Below are positions 42,782-52,529 of a stretch of 64,000 nt of DNA, piece after piece. The stretch covers positions 124,001 through 188,000 of the forward strand of contig CAZNUW010000008.1 of the NCBI GenBank assembly GCA_964576515.1, read 5' to 3'. How positions within the stretch are numbered: the stretch's first letter is position 1; each line of letters begins with the position of its first letter. The notes below the pieces were generated by a model. The model did not search any database and was not told the DNA's origin. It saw nothing but the letters and a program-made list of their open reading frames with translations. The DNA comes from SHVO01 sp964576515. GTDB lineage: Bacteria; Pseudomonadota; Alphaproteobacteria; Rhodospirillales; Rhodospirillaceae. The translations under genes were made by a program, and so were the position numbers.

Positions 42782-43521
42782 GGCTGTGTCCGTCCTGCTG
42801 GGGGTTGCATGGGTCGAAGCGTCATCTCCACGACCTCGGAAGACCGCGGCAATTGCAATGCGGAAGCCACCATTGCCGCAATGTCCGCCGGCTGCATCAA
42901 CCGGTCGGGTTGATAAGGCCGGTCGGTTTGCGCATGGATGCGCTCTTGGATATCGGTTGCCGTGGCCCCGACGAACATGCTGAGCACACGGACTCCTTCC
43001 GTGTTGATCTCCGCGCGCAAACTGTCGGCGAAGGCGTGTAAAGCGAATTTACTGGCCGCATAGGCGCCCGCATTCGGCCCCGCCTGTAAGCCTTGCGTCG
43101 AATTGATGAAGACAATCTGACCTTTGGCGCGCTTGAGCATCGGCAGGAGGCCCACGGTCAGACGCGCCGGTGCGTGATAATTTACCGACATCAGATCGCA
43201 TCCATCCTGCAACAAGCCGTCGTCAAACGCCCCCGCGGCGTGCACGAGCGCGTCTAAGCGCCCACAGTTCTCTTCAATGAAGCGGACGATTTTTTCGGCC
43301 GCGGCGGCGTCGGTAATATCGACACCCACCGCATGAACCGTGGAACATACTTCCTCCAACGCATCCGCGGCCTCAGCGAGCCTTCGCTCGCATCTCGCGA
43401 CCAGAACCGCCGTGTCGTACAGACCTCCCACGGTGCGCGCGATCGCGTGGCCTATCCCGCGACTTGCGCCGGTCACGAGGATGCAGCTCTCTTCGCCGCC
43501 GCGACGACCTGCATCCCTCAT
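42772..43521 (-). CDS. SDR-family oxidoreductase of the sugar operon
   Basis: 249 aa from ATG 43521, which overlaps the DUF4910 stop (ATGA). TGASRGIG, NSTQ with Ser, and YAASKFALHAF with Tyr/Lys define a classical SDR. It may reduce the keto group of the sugar, but this classical (not extended) type is uncommon for nucleotide sugars. Stop overlaps the methyltransferase start by ten bases. Confidence 0.87.
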   Translation of the reverse strand: MRDAGRRGGEESCILVTGASRGIGHAIARTVGGLYDTAVLVARCERRLAEAADALEEVCSTVHAVGVDITDAAAAEKIVRFIEENCGRLDALVHAAGAFDDGLLQDGCDLMSVNYHAPARLTVGLLPMLKRAKGQIVFINSTQGLQAGPNAGAYAASKFALHAFADSLRAEINTEGVRVLSMFVGATATDIQERIHAQTDRPYQPDRLMQPADIAAMVASALQLPRSSEVVEMTLRPMQPPAGRTQPCT

Positions 43522-44816
43522 GCCGCCTCCAAACACCGAACAAGTCCGGCCCGGCACGCGCTTTCGGCCGCGGCGGCGACATATTCGAATGCTAGACCGG
43601 AACGCTCCGCGACCGCCAACAGGTCCACGCTTCCATCGGCCATATTGAGCAGCCAGAGGAGCGCCATTTGCGTATCCGCATGGCCGCCTTGCCCGCTGAC
43701 GGATCGATACAGGCCACGACGCCCCAAATTCGGCTCACCGCGTCCATCGATCCGGGCATAAGTGAGGTTTCGTTCAAGGAGGTTTATGACGGCAAGGATG
43801 ACCCGAAGACTTTCTTCCAATGACTTCGGCTTCACAAACTCAAGATTGTCCGCCGACGTGTGATACTCCGGGAATGTCCCGTGTTGTGAGCGCATAAGGC
43901 AACCGACCGGCATATCGAATCCCGGTGAGCAATACTGCCGCTCGTCATAACCAAAGGGAGAAAACTCAAGGACTTCGTGACGTCCGTCCATATTGCGAAG
44001 GACGTGACCAACGGCACGATCGATAGGCATGTCTCCGCGTCGACTGCGTTTGTAGTGAAATGGCGCGGCATCGCCGATACAGGACAGTACCAATCCATGC
44101 TTCACGCGCGCCGCAGCCGATTCATTTTCGGCAAGCCACGCCAACGATCCGACCGTCGCAGGTATGAACAGGAAACGATAGGTTAAACGTCGGCGACGCT
44201 GGGACAGGATACGCGCGATCTCGGTTGCGACCGTTATTCCCGAGAGATTGTCATTCGCGAGACTTGGATGACAGCAATGAACGGAAATCAAGAATTCGTC
44301 GACGTCCGCGCCCGGCAGAACCAGCTCACCATATGTCAAATGTCCATCTGCCAGCGTGCTATCGATGACAACGCGATACGCGTGATCCCGCATGTTCTGC
44401 CAGGTTCGATGTGTAAGACAAAATCCCCAGTCGTTGGCCCAATAGGCCGTTCGGTACGGCACCAGGTCCGGTTGATCCGGGAGCGTATAGACGTGTTTCT
44501 CGAGCTCTTCGCGGGAGATTACGTCGTTTATCGCTGCGCTATACCCGAGCACATGAAGGTTACAGTCCGCAAAATTGACAACTACGTCGCCCGATAGGCT
44601 TTCAATCCTCGCGCTTCTGATGTTCCATTCTTTGGGTACGACCCAATCCAGAATCGGCCGACCGCTGGGGATTTCATGAAGCGTGATTGGGATGACACGC
44701 TGAACTTCGTGCAACGTGGCGCGCAGACCTTCGCCCGTAATACTGCGGCAGAAAGGAAATAGTCTGGACACCATTTCGTGCATGCGTGTCCCGGCATGAT
44801 CCAAGATGACTGTCAT
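43518..44816 (-). CDS. DUF4910 aminopeptidase-like protein
   Basis: 432 aa. The N-terminus LFPFCRSITGEGLRATL is typical of DUF4910 proteins of polysaccharide loci. M28-like zinc ligands can be seen in SVHCCHPSLANDNLSG and GDMPIDRAV / HTSADNLEFV. A winged-helix C-terminus follows (~360-432). The biochemical role in sugar synthesis is not established; it may remove an N-acyl or aminoacyl group. It overlaps the epimerase gene by four bases. Confidence 0.85.
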   Translation of the reverse strand: MTVILDHAGTRMHEMVSRLFPFCRSITGEGLRATLHEVQRVIPITLHEIPSGRPILDWVVPKEWNIRSARIESLSGDVVVNFADCNLHVLGYSAAINDVISREELEKHVYTLPDQPDLVPYRTAYWANDWGFCLTHRTWQNMRDHAYRVVIDSTLADGHLTYGELVLPGADVDEFLISVHCCHPSLANDNLSGITVATEIARILSQRRRRLTYRFLFIPATVGSLAWLAENESAAARVKHGLVLSCIGDAAPFHYKRSRRGDMPIDRAVGHVLRNMDGRHEVLEFSPFGYDERQYCSPGFDMPVGCLMRSQHGTFPEYHTSADNLEFVKPKSLEESLRVILAVINLLERNLTYARIDGRGEPNLGRRGLYRSVSGQGGHADTQMALLWLLNMADGSVDLLAVAERSGLAFEYVAAAAESACRAGLVRCLEAA

Positions 44817-45442
44817 GTCATCAGCCCGTCGTCACATGCCGAGGTCCAGAACGGCCGGGTCTTGAGGGCCATCCACGCCAGATCGCGGTGAGACACGAGT
44901 TTCACCGGCATCGGCCAGGCAATGGCCACCTCCGGATCGTCATACCGAAAGCCATCCGCAGCGCTCGCGTCGTAGGGCTCACTCATGAGATATTCCATGA
45001 CGACATCGTCAGTCAGTGTCTGGAACCCGTGCGCGACGCCTGCGGGAAGGAGAATGCTGTCGCCGCGCAACGCAGACATCTCAAACGCGAAAGAGTCGCG
45101 GAAAGTCGGTGAATCAGGCCTTAGGTCAACGACAACATCCCAGACACGCCCGGCCGTACAGCGCACGAGTTTGGCTTCGGCATGCGGCTTGCGCTGAAAA
45201 TGCATGCCGCGCACCGTGCCGAGCGACCAGGTCGTCGAACTATTGGCCTGTACCGGATGGAACATGAGCCCGGCATTACTGAATTCCTCCAGGCACCAGG
45301 TTCGCCTGAAGGTTCCGCGCGCATCCGTATGCTGATCGAAGCGCACCAGGCGGACGCCGAACAGGCAGGTTTCCCTGAAACCGCTTATGGCGCCCTCAGG
45401 TTCCTGTGGGCCGGCGGGAGGAACTCGATAATTCAGATCCAT
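44813..45442 (-). CDS. dTDP-4-dehydrorhamnose 3,5-epimerase-family protein
   Basis: 209 aa. Cupin fold with RRTWCLEEF, GTVRGMHFQRKPHAEAKLVR (catalytic His), VWDVVVDLRPDSPTF and LPAGVAHGFQTLTDDVVMEY. The family epimerises C3 and/or C5 of 4-keto sugars. With RfbF in the same operon the substrate is probably a CDP rather than a dTDP sugar. Confidence 0.88.
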   Translation of the reverse strand: MDLNYRVPPAGPQEPEGAISGFRETCLFGVRLVRFDQHTDARGTFRRTWCLEEFSNAGLMFHPVQANSSTTWSLGTVRGMHFQRKPHAEAKLVRCTAGRVWDVVVDLRPDSPTFRDSFAFEMSALRGDSILLPAGVAHGFQTLTDDVVMEYLMSEPYDASAADGFRYDDPEVAIAWPMPVKLVSHRDLAWMALKTRPFWTSACDDGLMT

Positions 45443-45479
45443 CTGTGCACGTCATTCCGCATGCGGTCGTCAGGCGTTC

Positions 45480-46289
45480 TCAGCTCGCCCGCGGGAAACG
45501 GATAACTTTGGGCTTCGCCCAGACTTTCCAGGGCGCCTCGCCCGAGTTCCACAGGTTTGAAAGCACGTCCTTGTCGCGAAGCGTATCCATCGCATGCCAG
45601 AAGCCGTCGTGCCGGAAGGCGACGAGCTGCCCTTCCCGGGCCAACCGCCGCATCGGGTCGCGCTCCCAGACCGTCTCATCGCCGTCGATATAGTCGAGTA
45701 CGGCAGGTTCCAGCGCAAAGAAACCGCCGTTGATCCAGGCCCCGTCCCCTGCGGGCTTTTCCGTGAAACTGTGCACGACAGGATCGTTTTCGGACACGAC
45801 AAAAACTCCGAAACGACCCGGCGGCTGGACCGCCGTCATTGTTGCGAGTTTGCCGTGCGACCGGTGGAATGCCAGCAGCGCCTGGAGATTTACGTCGCTG
45901 ACGCCGTCGCCATAAGTCATCAAGAATGTTTCGTCGCCGAGAAAATCGCGCACGCGCTTGAGGCGCCCGCCCGTCATCGAATCCCGACCGGTTTCCACCA
46001 AGGTGACGCGCCACGGTTCAATAGCCGCGTCGTGGTTGATCACCCGCCCCGTACGCATATCGAAGGTCGTCGTCGAGGAACGCAGAACGTAGTCGCGAAA
46101 GTATTCCTTGATCTGATGCCCTTTATAGCCACAGCAGATAACGAAGTCGTTGATCCCATGGCTGCTGAATATCTTCAGGATGTGCCAAAGGATCGGTTGT
46201 TCGCCGACGTCCACCATCGGTTTGGGACGAACGCCGGTTTCTTCCGACAAACGTGTTCCCAGGCCTCCCGCCAGAATCACGGCCTTCAT
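45480..46289 (-). CDS. rfbF: Glucose-1-phosphate cytidylyltransferase
   Basis: 269 aa, usual length. Nucleotidyltransferase start AVILAGGLGTRLSEETGVRP (signature), KPMVDVGEQPILWHILKIF, TYGDGVSDVNL with the metal-binding Asp, and NGGFFALEP. It makes CDP-glucose from CTP and glucose 1-phosphate. First gene of the leftward operon. The usual partner CDP-glucose 4,6-dehydratase (RfbG) is not in the window. Confidence 0.93.
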   Translation of the reverse strand: MKAVILAGGLGTRLSEETGVRPKPMVDVGEQPILWHILKIFSSHGINDFVICCGYKGHQIKEYFRDYVLRSSTTTFDMRTGRVINHDAAIEPWRVTLVETGRDSMTGGRLKRVRDFLGDETFLMTYGDGVSDVNLQALLAFHRSHGKLATMTAVQPPGRFGVFVVSENDPVVHSFTEKPAGDGAWINGGFFALEPAVLDYIDGDETVWERDPMRRLAREGQLVAFRHDGFWHAMDTLRDKDVLSNLWNSGEAPWKVWAKPKVIRFPRAS

Positions 46290-46550
46290 GACAGCGTTCC
46301 TTCAAGTTCCTGATGTGCTGGTATGACGTGAATGGTTCATATCCTGCCGAAGCGCTGCGAACTCGTGTTGTGACCATTACCGGGTGCAAGACGGGTCACT
46401 ACTCGTGTCGTTGAACGCATAAACCGGGCGCGGGATGTCCCAGCAAGGTCACAGCCGCAACGTGAGAAACCGGTACAATGAGCGCGCCTTATCGTAGTGC
46501 GTCGCGACGATCTCGACGCCGTTCAAGCCTGATAGTGAGGGTCTATTTTC
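46290..46550. promoter_or_regulatory. Divergent promoter region between rfbF and the glycosyltransferase operon
   Basis: 261 bp between divergent starts; no gene, terminator or clear palindrome seen. Confidence 0.4.
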
Positions 46551-47666
46551 TTGCCCGTCGCACCGCGCCCGGAACCCGATGTCTGTATGGTCCTGCATGA
46601 TTTGCGAGGAGGAGGCGCCGAACATGCTTGCTTGCGTCTTGCGCGCGGCATGGTCGAGGCCAAGAGGCGGGTTAACCTGACCCTCGTCCGAGGGGCCGGC
46701 GCATATCTCGATGAGATTCCGCCGGAAGTTGAACTTACCGTCCTTGGAAAGCAACGCGTCTACACGGCGATCCCTGACCTCGCGCGTCATTTTCGAACGG
46801 TGCGGCCACGAGCGGTCCTTTCCGCGCTGACTCACGTCAACGTTGCAACAATCATGGCGGGCGAGTTGGCGGGAACGCCCGCACGCATCGTCATCTCCGA
46901 ACGCAATCAAATTTCAAAGGAAGCAAAGCGCGCGAATACGCTGCGCAAGAGAGCGGTCTATATGGCCGTGCCGTGGATATACAAAAAAGCGAATGCGATC
47001 GTCGCCGTATCGAGCGGCGTCGCGAACGACCTCAGAGATTTCGGCCGACTCCCAGAAGCGAAGATGCGGGTCATCAACAACCCCGTATATAACGACGAGA
47101 TACAGCGCCGCGCGAGCGAGTCCATCGATCATCCATGGTTGCGCGAAGGCGAAAAACCTTTCTTCCTCGCCGTTGGCCGGTTAAGCGAGCAAAAGGGATT
47201 CGACGTTCTGTTGCGCGCATTCAGCGCGGTCCGAAAATACGTCGATTGCCGGCTCATCATCCTTGGCGACGGCGAGGATCGCGAAATGCTAGAGCGCATC
47301 GCCGTCGAGGGCGGCGCGCGTGACGATATTTCGCTTCCGGGTTTCAGCGCGAACCCTTACGCGTTCATGGCGCGCGCGGCGGCGTTTGTCCTCAGCTCGC
47401 GCTGGGAAGGGTTTCCAAACGCGCTTGTCGAAGCGATGGCTTGCGGCGCCCCGATTATCGCCACAGACTGCCCCAGCGGTCCGCGTGAGATACTTCAGGA
47501 TGGCCGGTTCGGACGCCTTGTCGCCGTTGACGATCTCCCCGGGCTGACGGCCGCACTCCACGACACGCTAACATTCAGCCCGTGCACCAAGGAGTCTCAG
47601 GCGCACGCGCGCTCGTTTAATCTAGCAACCGCCGCAGCGCGCTATCTGGACGTCCTGGAGGTCTGA
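46551..47666 (+). CDS. GT4-family glycosyltransferase
   Basis: 371 aa from TTG 46551 (GAGGG upstream); ATG 46587 is an alternative. LHDLRGGGAEHACLRLARGM binds the acceptor side; the C-terminal domain has FFLAVGRLSEQKGFDVLLRA, LIILGDGEDREML and SSRWEGFPNALVEAMACGAP (the EX7E motif). First gene of the rightward operon. Confidence 0.92.
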   Translation: MPVAPRPEPDVCMVLHDLRGGGAEHACLRLARGMVEAKRRVNLTLVRGAGAYLDEIPPEVELTVLGKQRVYTAIPDLARHFRTVRPRAVLSALTHVNVATIMAGELAGTPARIVISERNQISKEAKRANTLRKRAVYMAVPWIYKKANAIVAVSSGVANDLRDFGRLPEAKMRVINNPVYNDEIQRRASESIDHPWLREGEKPFFLAVGRLSEQKGFDVLLRAFSAVRKYVDCRLIILGDGEDREMLERIAVEGGARDDISLPGFSANPYAFMARAAAFVLSSRWEGFPNALVEAMACGAPIIATDCPSGPREILQDGRFGRLVAVDDLPGLTAALHDTLTFSPCTKESQAHARSFNLATAAARYLDVLEV

Positions 47667-47669
47667 GCG

Positions 47670-48989
47670 TTGAAAACCAGATCGCTCTTCGACCGGATCG
47701 AATACCTGTTCGTCGTCTTTGCGCTGTTGCTTCTCACTGAATCTTTTACCGCATTGATTAGTGGTGGCGGCAATGGATCGTTGACGGACTCGAACCCCTT
47801 GTCCCTGGCCTCCTCATTGGCCGTCTATTGCGTTGCGCTTCTCTACCTTCTCCGTCACCCACGGCACGCCGCACATACGATCGGCCGGAATGTTCTCCTG
47901 CTTGCCATGTTCCTTTTGCCGTTGGCGTCCATATTCTGGAGCGACGACCCGGCGCTGACAGCGCGGCGCGCCATAGCGCTCGCACTCACGGGCATATTAT
48001 GCGTTTATTTTGTCGTCACCTTATCGCCGAACGACTTCTTGCGCCGCCTTCTCCTCGCGCTATTCATCGGAGGTGTCCTTAGTATTGTAGCCGCGGTTGT
48101 CGCGCCACAAATCGCCATCGGCCAATCCTCGGTCAATCAAGGCGCCTGGAGCGGGATTTACGGTCACAAATCTATTCTCGGACGCATCGCGGCGATTGCC
48201 GTGGTGGTTGCGATCTACGTTCGGCCTCAGTTTGGATGGGAACGAGCAATCCGGTGGATGACATTCGCCATCTTTCTGTTCCTGAGCGTTATGTCAGAAT
48301 CCCGCGTGAGCTGGCTCATGATGCTCGGTGCTCTTGCGCTCGTGCCAATCCTGGGCGCGATCCGCTCGCGACGCCTATCCGGTGGTGTGAAAGCTTTTAT
48401 CGCGGGCTCTCTCGGCCTCACCTTCGTCATCGGGGCCGCTCTCGGTTACAGCGGTCTGCTCGCGTCCTTTGGACGGGATGACACCTTTTCCGGCCGGACA
48501 TTGCTTTGGCAGGGCGCCATTGACGTTGCATCGGATAGTCATCCCGTGTTCGGGGCCGGCTATCGCGCCTTCTGGACTGAAAATGGCGCGGACGGCGTAA
48601 GAGCCTACATCCCCCACTGGGGCAGCCTGCCCGATCACGGACACAATGGCTATTTGGATATTTGGCTGGAACTCGGCGTGGTCGGCGCCGTGCTTTTCGG
48701 TGTTTTCATGATCGTCACCCTCTTCAGGCTGCTGCGACGAATATACGTCGAACCTCACGAAACGGCGTGGGTCGCATTCTTCTCCATCGCTTGCATCTTT
48801 CTACTCAACAACTCCGCCGCCAGCGTCGCTTTCCGTCACTCCGATATCGCATGGGCCATCGTCGTCCTGGCGTCGCTCTATGCCCGTGGCCGCGTCGCCG
48901 CCCCAGCGCCGGATGCCATGAGTCTTCGCGGAACCGGCCGCCGCGCCATGGACTTTACATACGGCGCGCCGCGCGGTGTGCGCGCGTGA
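47670..48989 (+). CDS. O-antigen ligase/Wzy-type polymerase
   Basis: 439 aa from TTG 47670, which has GGAGG eight bases upstream. About ten to twelve membrane segments and the large periplasmic loop between the last ones with WQGAIDVASDSHPVFGAGY and HGHNGYLDIWLELGVVG, the Wzy_C/O-antigen ligase pattern. Probably polymerises the repeat units at the periplasmic face. Confidence 0.9.
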   Translation: MKTRSLFDRIEYLFVVFALLLLTESFTALISGGGNGSLTDSNPLSLASSLAVYCVALLYLLRHPRHAAHTIGRNVLLLAMFLLPLASIFWSDDPALTARRAIALALTGILCVYFVVTLSPNDFLRRLLLALFIGGVLSIVAAVVAPQIAIGQSSVNQGAWSGIYGHKSILGRIAAIAVVVAIYVRPQFGWERAIRWMTFAIFLFLSVMSESRVSWLMMLGALALVPILGAIRSRRLSGGVKAFIAGSLGLTFVIGAALGYSGLLASFGRDDTFSGRTLLWQGAIDVASDSHPVFGAGYRAFWTENGADGVRAYIPHWGSLPDHGHNGYLDIWLELGVVGAVLFGVFMIVTLFRLLRRIYVEPHETAWVAFFSIACIFLLNNSAASVAFRHSDIAWAIVVLASLYARGRVAAPAPDAMSLRGTGRRAMDFTYGAPRGVRA

Positions 48990-49003
48990 CCGAAGGTTTT
49001 GAA

Positions 49004-50002
49004 ATGACGCATTTGGCATCCTCATCGGCTAACAACGCTATTCAAGACGTTCCTCGGACGATCGCGGTCTCCGTTATCATGCCGACATATAATGTGGCTC
49101 CGTTTGTCGCGCGCGCCATTGCCAGCGTCGTACAACAGACCTTCCCTGATTGGGAACTGATCGTCGTGGACGATTGCTCATCGGATCTCACGATCGAGGC
49201 CGTATCACGGTTCGCACGCAACGACTCTCGGATCCGCCTGAAATCAACACCCGTGAATTCAGGGCCCGGCGCGGCAAGAAATTTAGCGCTCGCGGCCGCC
49301 CGCGGCGACTGGATCGCTGTTCTTGACGGCGATGACGCCTGGCAACCGTCGAGGCTCGAGAAACTCCTGCATTGCGCGGAACAGACGCGAGCCGATTTCG
49401 TCGCCGATAATTTGCTCCAATACGACATGGCGTTGGGCGCCGTGATTGGTCCGGCCGGAAAATTCAAAGAATCAATCCTACCGATCCACCTTCGGAGTTT
49501 TTTTGAAAACAAGGCGCGCGGGCGGCCTCTCGGCTACGGGCTTCTCAAACCGATAATCAAACGGCGTTTTCTAGAGCGCCACGGTCTGGGCTATCGAGAT
49601 GACCTGCGCTTCGGCGAGGACTTCAGGTTCTACGTGGACATCTTCGCCGCGGGCGCGCAAGGCGTGCTCATTTCCGACGCCTATTATATCTATACGATGC
49701 CACATGGCCCCCGCAGCGGGCAGCGTTCCAGCGCCTCACGGACAGATCGAAACGAGTCGATTACGCTTTCGATCATGGATGACATCATCGCGACGTACGC
49801 GGACCACGTTCCGATCGACGTTCGCGATTCGATCCTTGCCTGCCGTCAACGTGTCGAGGATAACCTGACGCTCGCGCGGTTCCGGGTCTCCAGACCGGGC
49901 CTGGGACGGCTGGGCAAAGCGGCCCTCCTCGCGACGCGGCCGCAAGTGGCCATGGCGCGCGTACGACAACTTGTACGCTCGGCGACGGATGCCGCCAAAT
50001 GA
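49004..50002 (+). CDS. GT2-family glycosyltransferase
   Basis: 332 aa from ATG 49004. GT-A fold: VSVIMPTYNVAPFVARAIAS, WELIVVDDCSSDLT and VLDGDDAWQP (metal-binding DxD). The gene end overlaps the flippase start (ATGA). Cytoplasmic, acts on the lipid-linked sugar. Confidence 0.92.
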   Translation: MTHLASSSANNAIQDVPRTIAVSVIMPTYNVAPFVARAIASVVQQTFPDWELIVVDDCSSDLTIEAVSRFARNDSRIRLKSTPVNSGPGAARNLALAAARGDWIAVLDGDDAWQPSRLEKLLHCAEQTRADFVADNLLQYDMALGAVIGPAGKFKESILPIHLRSFFENKARGRPLGYGLLKPIIKRRFLERHGLGYRDDLRFGEDFRFYVDIFAAGAQGVLISDAYYIYTMPHGPRSGQRSSASRTDRNESITLSIMDDIIATYADHVPIDVRDSILACRQRVEDNLTLARFRVSRPGLGRLGKAALLATRPQVAMARVRQLVRSATDAAK

Positions 50003-51474
50003 GTTTAAAACGCTCCGTCCTCCGCAGTTCTTTCTGGATCATGCTCGGGAATGCGGGACAGCATATTGTCAGCTTCACCGTTTTTATCTACCTCGCGCGC
50101 ATTCTCTCGCCCGCCGACTTCGGCATCGTCGCCCTAAGTGTCGTCGTCGTCGAGCTTACCGCGTTTGCGGCGCGCATAGGCCAAGTCGAACTTCTTCAGC
50201 AAAAAAAAGAGTTAACCGACGACGCCATCAACACCTCATTTTGGATCCTGCTCGGATTGGGAGCCTTGGGAACCGTTGGGCTTGGCGCTGCCGCCTTCGT
50301 CATGGCCCAGTTTCCTGATCGCGGTCTGTACGCGTTGGTCCTAGCATTGCTGGCGCCGATTTGTCTTTTACACACGATCAGCGCTGTACCCGAAGCGATT
50401 TTCAAACGCAGACTGACGCTGCGGGCCTTTGCGGTGCGTAATATTGTCGCCGCGCTCTGCGGCGCGGCCGTCGCTCTTCTTTTTGTGTCGCTTGACTACG
50501 GCGTTTTTGCGTTGGTCGCGCAGCGCCTCTCGACCGCCGTGATCCAATGCGCGAGCGTCTGGATTCAACTGCGGTGGGTTCCCCGTCTGCGAATCGAAGG
50601 TGGAGAGGTTCGTGATTCATTGAAGCGCGGCGGCGCGATCATGCTCGCCGGCTCCATGTTGCAGCTTAACGCCCGTAGCGCCGACATTTTAACGGGAGTC
50701 TTTCTTGGCGCGCAGCAACTCGGATTTCTACGGATGGCATGGCGCTTCTTCGAGGTCGCCGCGCAACTTCTCATTCAACCCGTCTCCAGTGTCGCGTTGA
50801 GCGCCTTCGGACGGCTGCAGGACAGTTCCAGAGCCCTGGGCCAGGCTTACCTGCGCGTTACCCAATTCGTGGCGCTCGCCGCGTTTCCCGCCTTTTTCGG
50901 GCTTGCCGCTATTGCCGACATCCTTATCCCATTTGCATTCGGTGAAAAGTGGGCCGGAAGCATTCCACTCGTCCGCCTGCTTCCGTTCCTGGTTGTCGCG
51001 GGGTCCGTGAACTACTTCTTTAGCCCATTGATCGTGGCCATTGGACGCAATCGAATCCTTCTGCGGCAGTCGGCGATCCAACTCATCCTCACCATCGTAT
51101 TCCTCGCAATAGGCGCGCAGTGGGGCGTGATCGGCGTGATGTCCGGGTTCATTGCTCGGGCGCTTTGCATCAGCGTCTACAATCTTGCCATCCTTCAACG
51201 GGAAATCGGTCTAGATCTGCGCACCGTGCTCGCGCACATGCTTCCGCCCCTGTTCAGCTCCTTTGCGATGTTGCTTCTTACGCTGGCGTTGAAAATGGAA
51301 GTTCTGCCGCTCATGGAGCCGATTCCCCTTCTCGCTCTGCTCATCGCTTCTGGGGCCGCGACTTATATCCTTGTTCTATGGATAGGCGACGTTATCGGCC
51401 TTTGGAGCCGGCACTTCTATGACTCGACCTCATTCCTGGCGGCCTCTCTCCGCCGTAAGGAGAAAGCCGGATGA
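49999..51474 (+). CDS. Polysaccharide flippase (Wzx/MurJ superfamily)
   Basis: 491 aa with about twelve to fourteen membrane segments. N-terminal SSFWIMLGNAGQHIVSFTVF, YLARILSPADFGIVALS and a middle QLNARSADILTGVFLGAQQL match lipopolysaccharide/teichuronic exporters of the polysaccharide_synt family. It moves the lipid-linked repeat unit across the inner membrane. Confidence 0.92.
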   Translation: MSLKRSVLRSSFWIMLGNAGQHIVSFTVFIYLARILSPADFGIVALSVVVVELTAFAARIGQVELLQQKKELTDDAINTSFWILLGLGALGTVGLGAAAFVMAQFPDRGLYALVLALLAPICLLHTISAVPEAIFKRRLTLRAFAVRNIVAALCGAAVALLFVSLDYGVFALVAQRLSTAVIQCASVWIQLRWVPRLRIEGGEVRDSLKRGGAIMLAGSMLQLNARSADILTGVFLGAQQLGFLRMAWRFFEVAAQLLIQPVSSVALSAFGRLQDSSRALGQAYLRVTQFVALAAFPAFFGLAAIADILIPFAFGEKWAGSIPLVRLLPFLVVAGSVNYFFSPLIVAIGRNRILLRQSAIQLILTIVFLAIGAQWGVIGVMSGFIARALCISVYNLAILQREIGLDLRTVLAHMLPPLFSSFAMLLLTLALKMEVLPLMEPIPLLALLIASGAATYILVLWIGDVIGLWSRHFYDSTSFLAASLRRKEKAG

Positions 51475-52529
51475 AGCTTCACTACTACAAAGCGGATCCG
51501 AACTTCGGCGATCAACTCAATGCTTGGCTATGGGAGCGCCTCTTGCCCGGCCGGTGGACGGACGACGGCCCACTGTTCTCGGCCATCGGCACCTTGTTGG
51601 GACGCAGCTTACCTCGTTCCGATCACACCATCGTTTTTTCCAGCGGCGTCGGCTACGGCGCCCTGCCGGATATGAAGCCAAGCCATATGGATGTCGTCTG
51701 CGTCCGTGGGCCGTTCACCGCGCGCGTACTCGGATTACCCCCAGAGGCCGCCGTGACGGACGGCGCCGCTCTTTTGGCGACACTGGAGGAATGCCGTCCC
51801 GTGCCCTCTTCGCGCCGCCATGGCGTCGTTTTCATACCGCACCATTTGGCGGAGGATATCGGTCATTACCAGGATGTCTGCGATCGCGTCGGGATCGAAT
51901 ACCTCAGCCCGCGGATCGACAGCCGCGAAGTTATAGACCGACTACGTTTTGCAAAACTTGTTTTGGCCGATTCCATGCACGCGGCGATCGTCGCCGACAC
52001 TTTGCGCGTTCCTTGGATTCCGACCGCAAGTTCGGACCAGATCAACACCTTCAAATGGCTCGACTGGGCGTCCTCGATGGAGATTCCGTACGACCCGAGT
52101 CCGCTCGGCCCCAGCAGCGTTGCCGGCGCGGTGCGCAACGCCGCGCTGCCATGGATCGGCGAAAAATATCAACTCAACGGCCGGGACACCATGGACGTTC
52201 TCCGTCATTTTCGGCGTCAGAATTCGCTCTATAGAAGCCCCGGCAAGCGGTGGGCACAGCGAAAAATCGGTCATGCGCTAAAACGTGTACTCAATATGGT
52301 TTCTCGCCCACGGTTTTCGTCGTGGCGAGCGCAGATCGATCAACGTCTAATTTCCGGCGCCGCCCTACGGCTGGCGGCGGCGGCGCGCAGGACGCCATTT
52401 CTTAGCGCCGAGAAAGTATTTTATGCCCGCGTGAGCGAACTATCGCGGAGATTGGAAACGGTCTCGAAAGGGCGCACACTTTATGCAAATCCGCTTGCCG
52501 CGCAAGGCTCGGAGGGCAAATACGAATGA
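51471..52529 (+). CDS. Polysaccharide pyruvyl transferase
   Basis: 352 aa, start overlapping the flippase stop by four bases. LHYYKADPNFGDQLNAWLWE is the typical start, then DVVCVRGPFTARVLGL and ADSMHAAIVADTLRVPW (conserved SxHAAI-type motif). Adds a pyruvate ketal from phosphoenolpyruvate, giving the polymer negative charge. Confidence 0.9.
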   Translation: MKLHYYKADPNFGDQLNAWLWERLLPGRWTDDGPLFSAIGTLLGRSLPRSDHTIVFSSGVGYGALPDMKPSHMDVVCVRGPFTARVLGLPPEAAVTDGAALLATLEECRPVPSSRRHGVVFIPHHLAEDIGHYQDVCDRVGIEYLSPRIDSREVIDRLRFAKLVLADSMHAAIVADTLRVPWIPTASSDQINTFKWLDWASSMEIPYDPSPLGPSSVAGAVRNAALPWIGEKYQLNGRDTMDVLRHFRRQNSLYRSPGKRWAQRKIGHALKRVLNMVSRPRFSSWRAQIDQRLISGAALRLAAAARRTPFLSAEKVFYARVSELSRRLETVSKGRTLYANPLAAQGSEGKYE

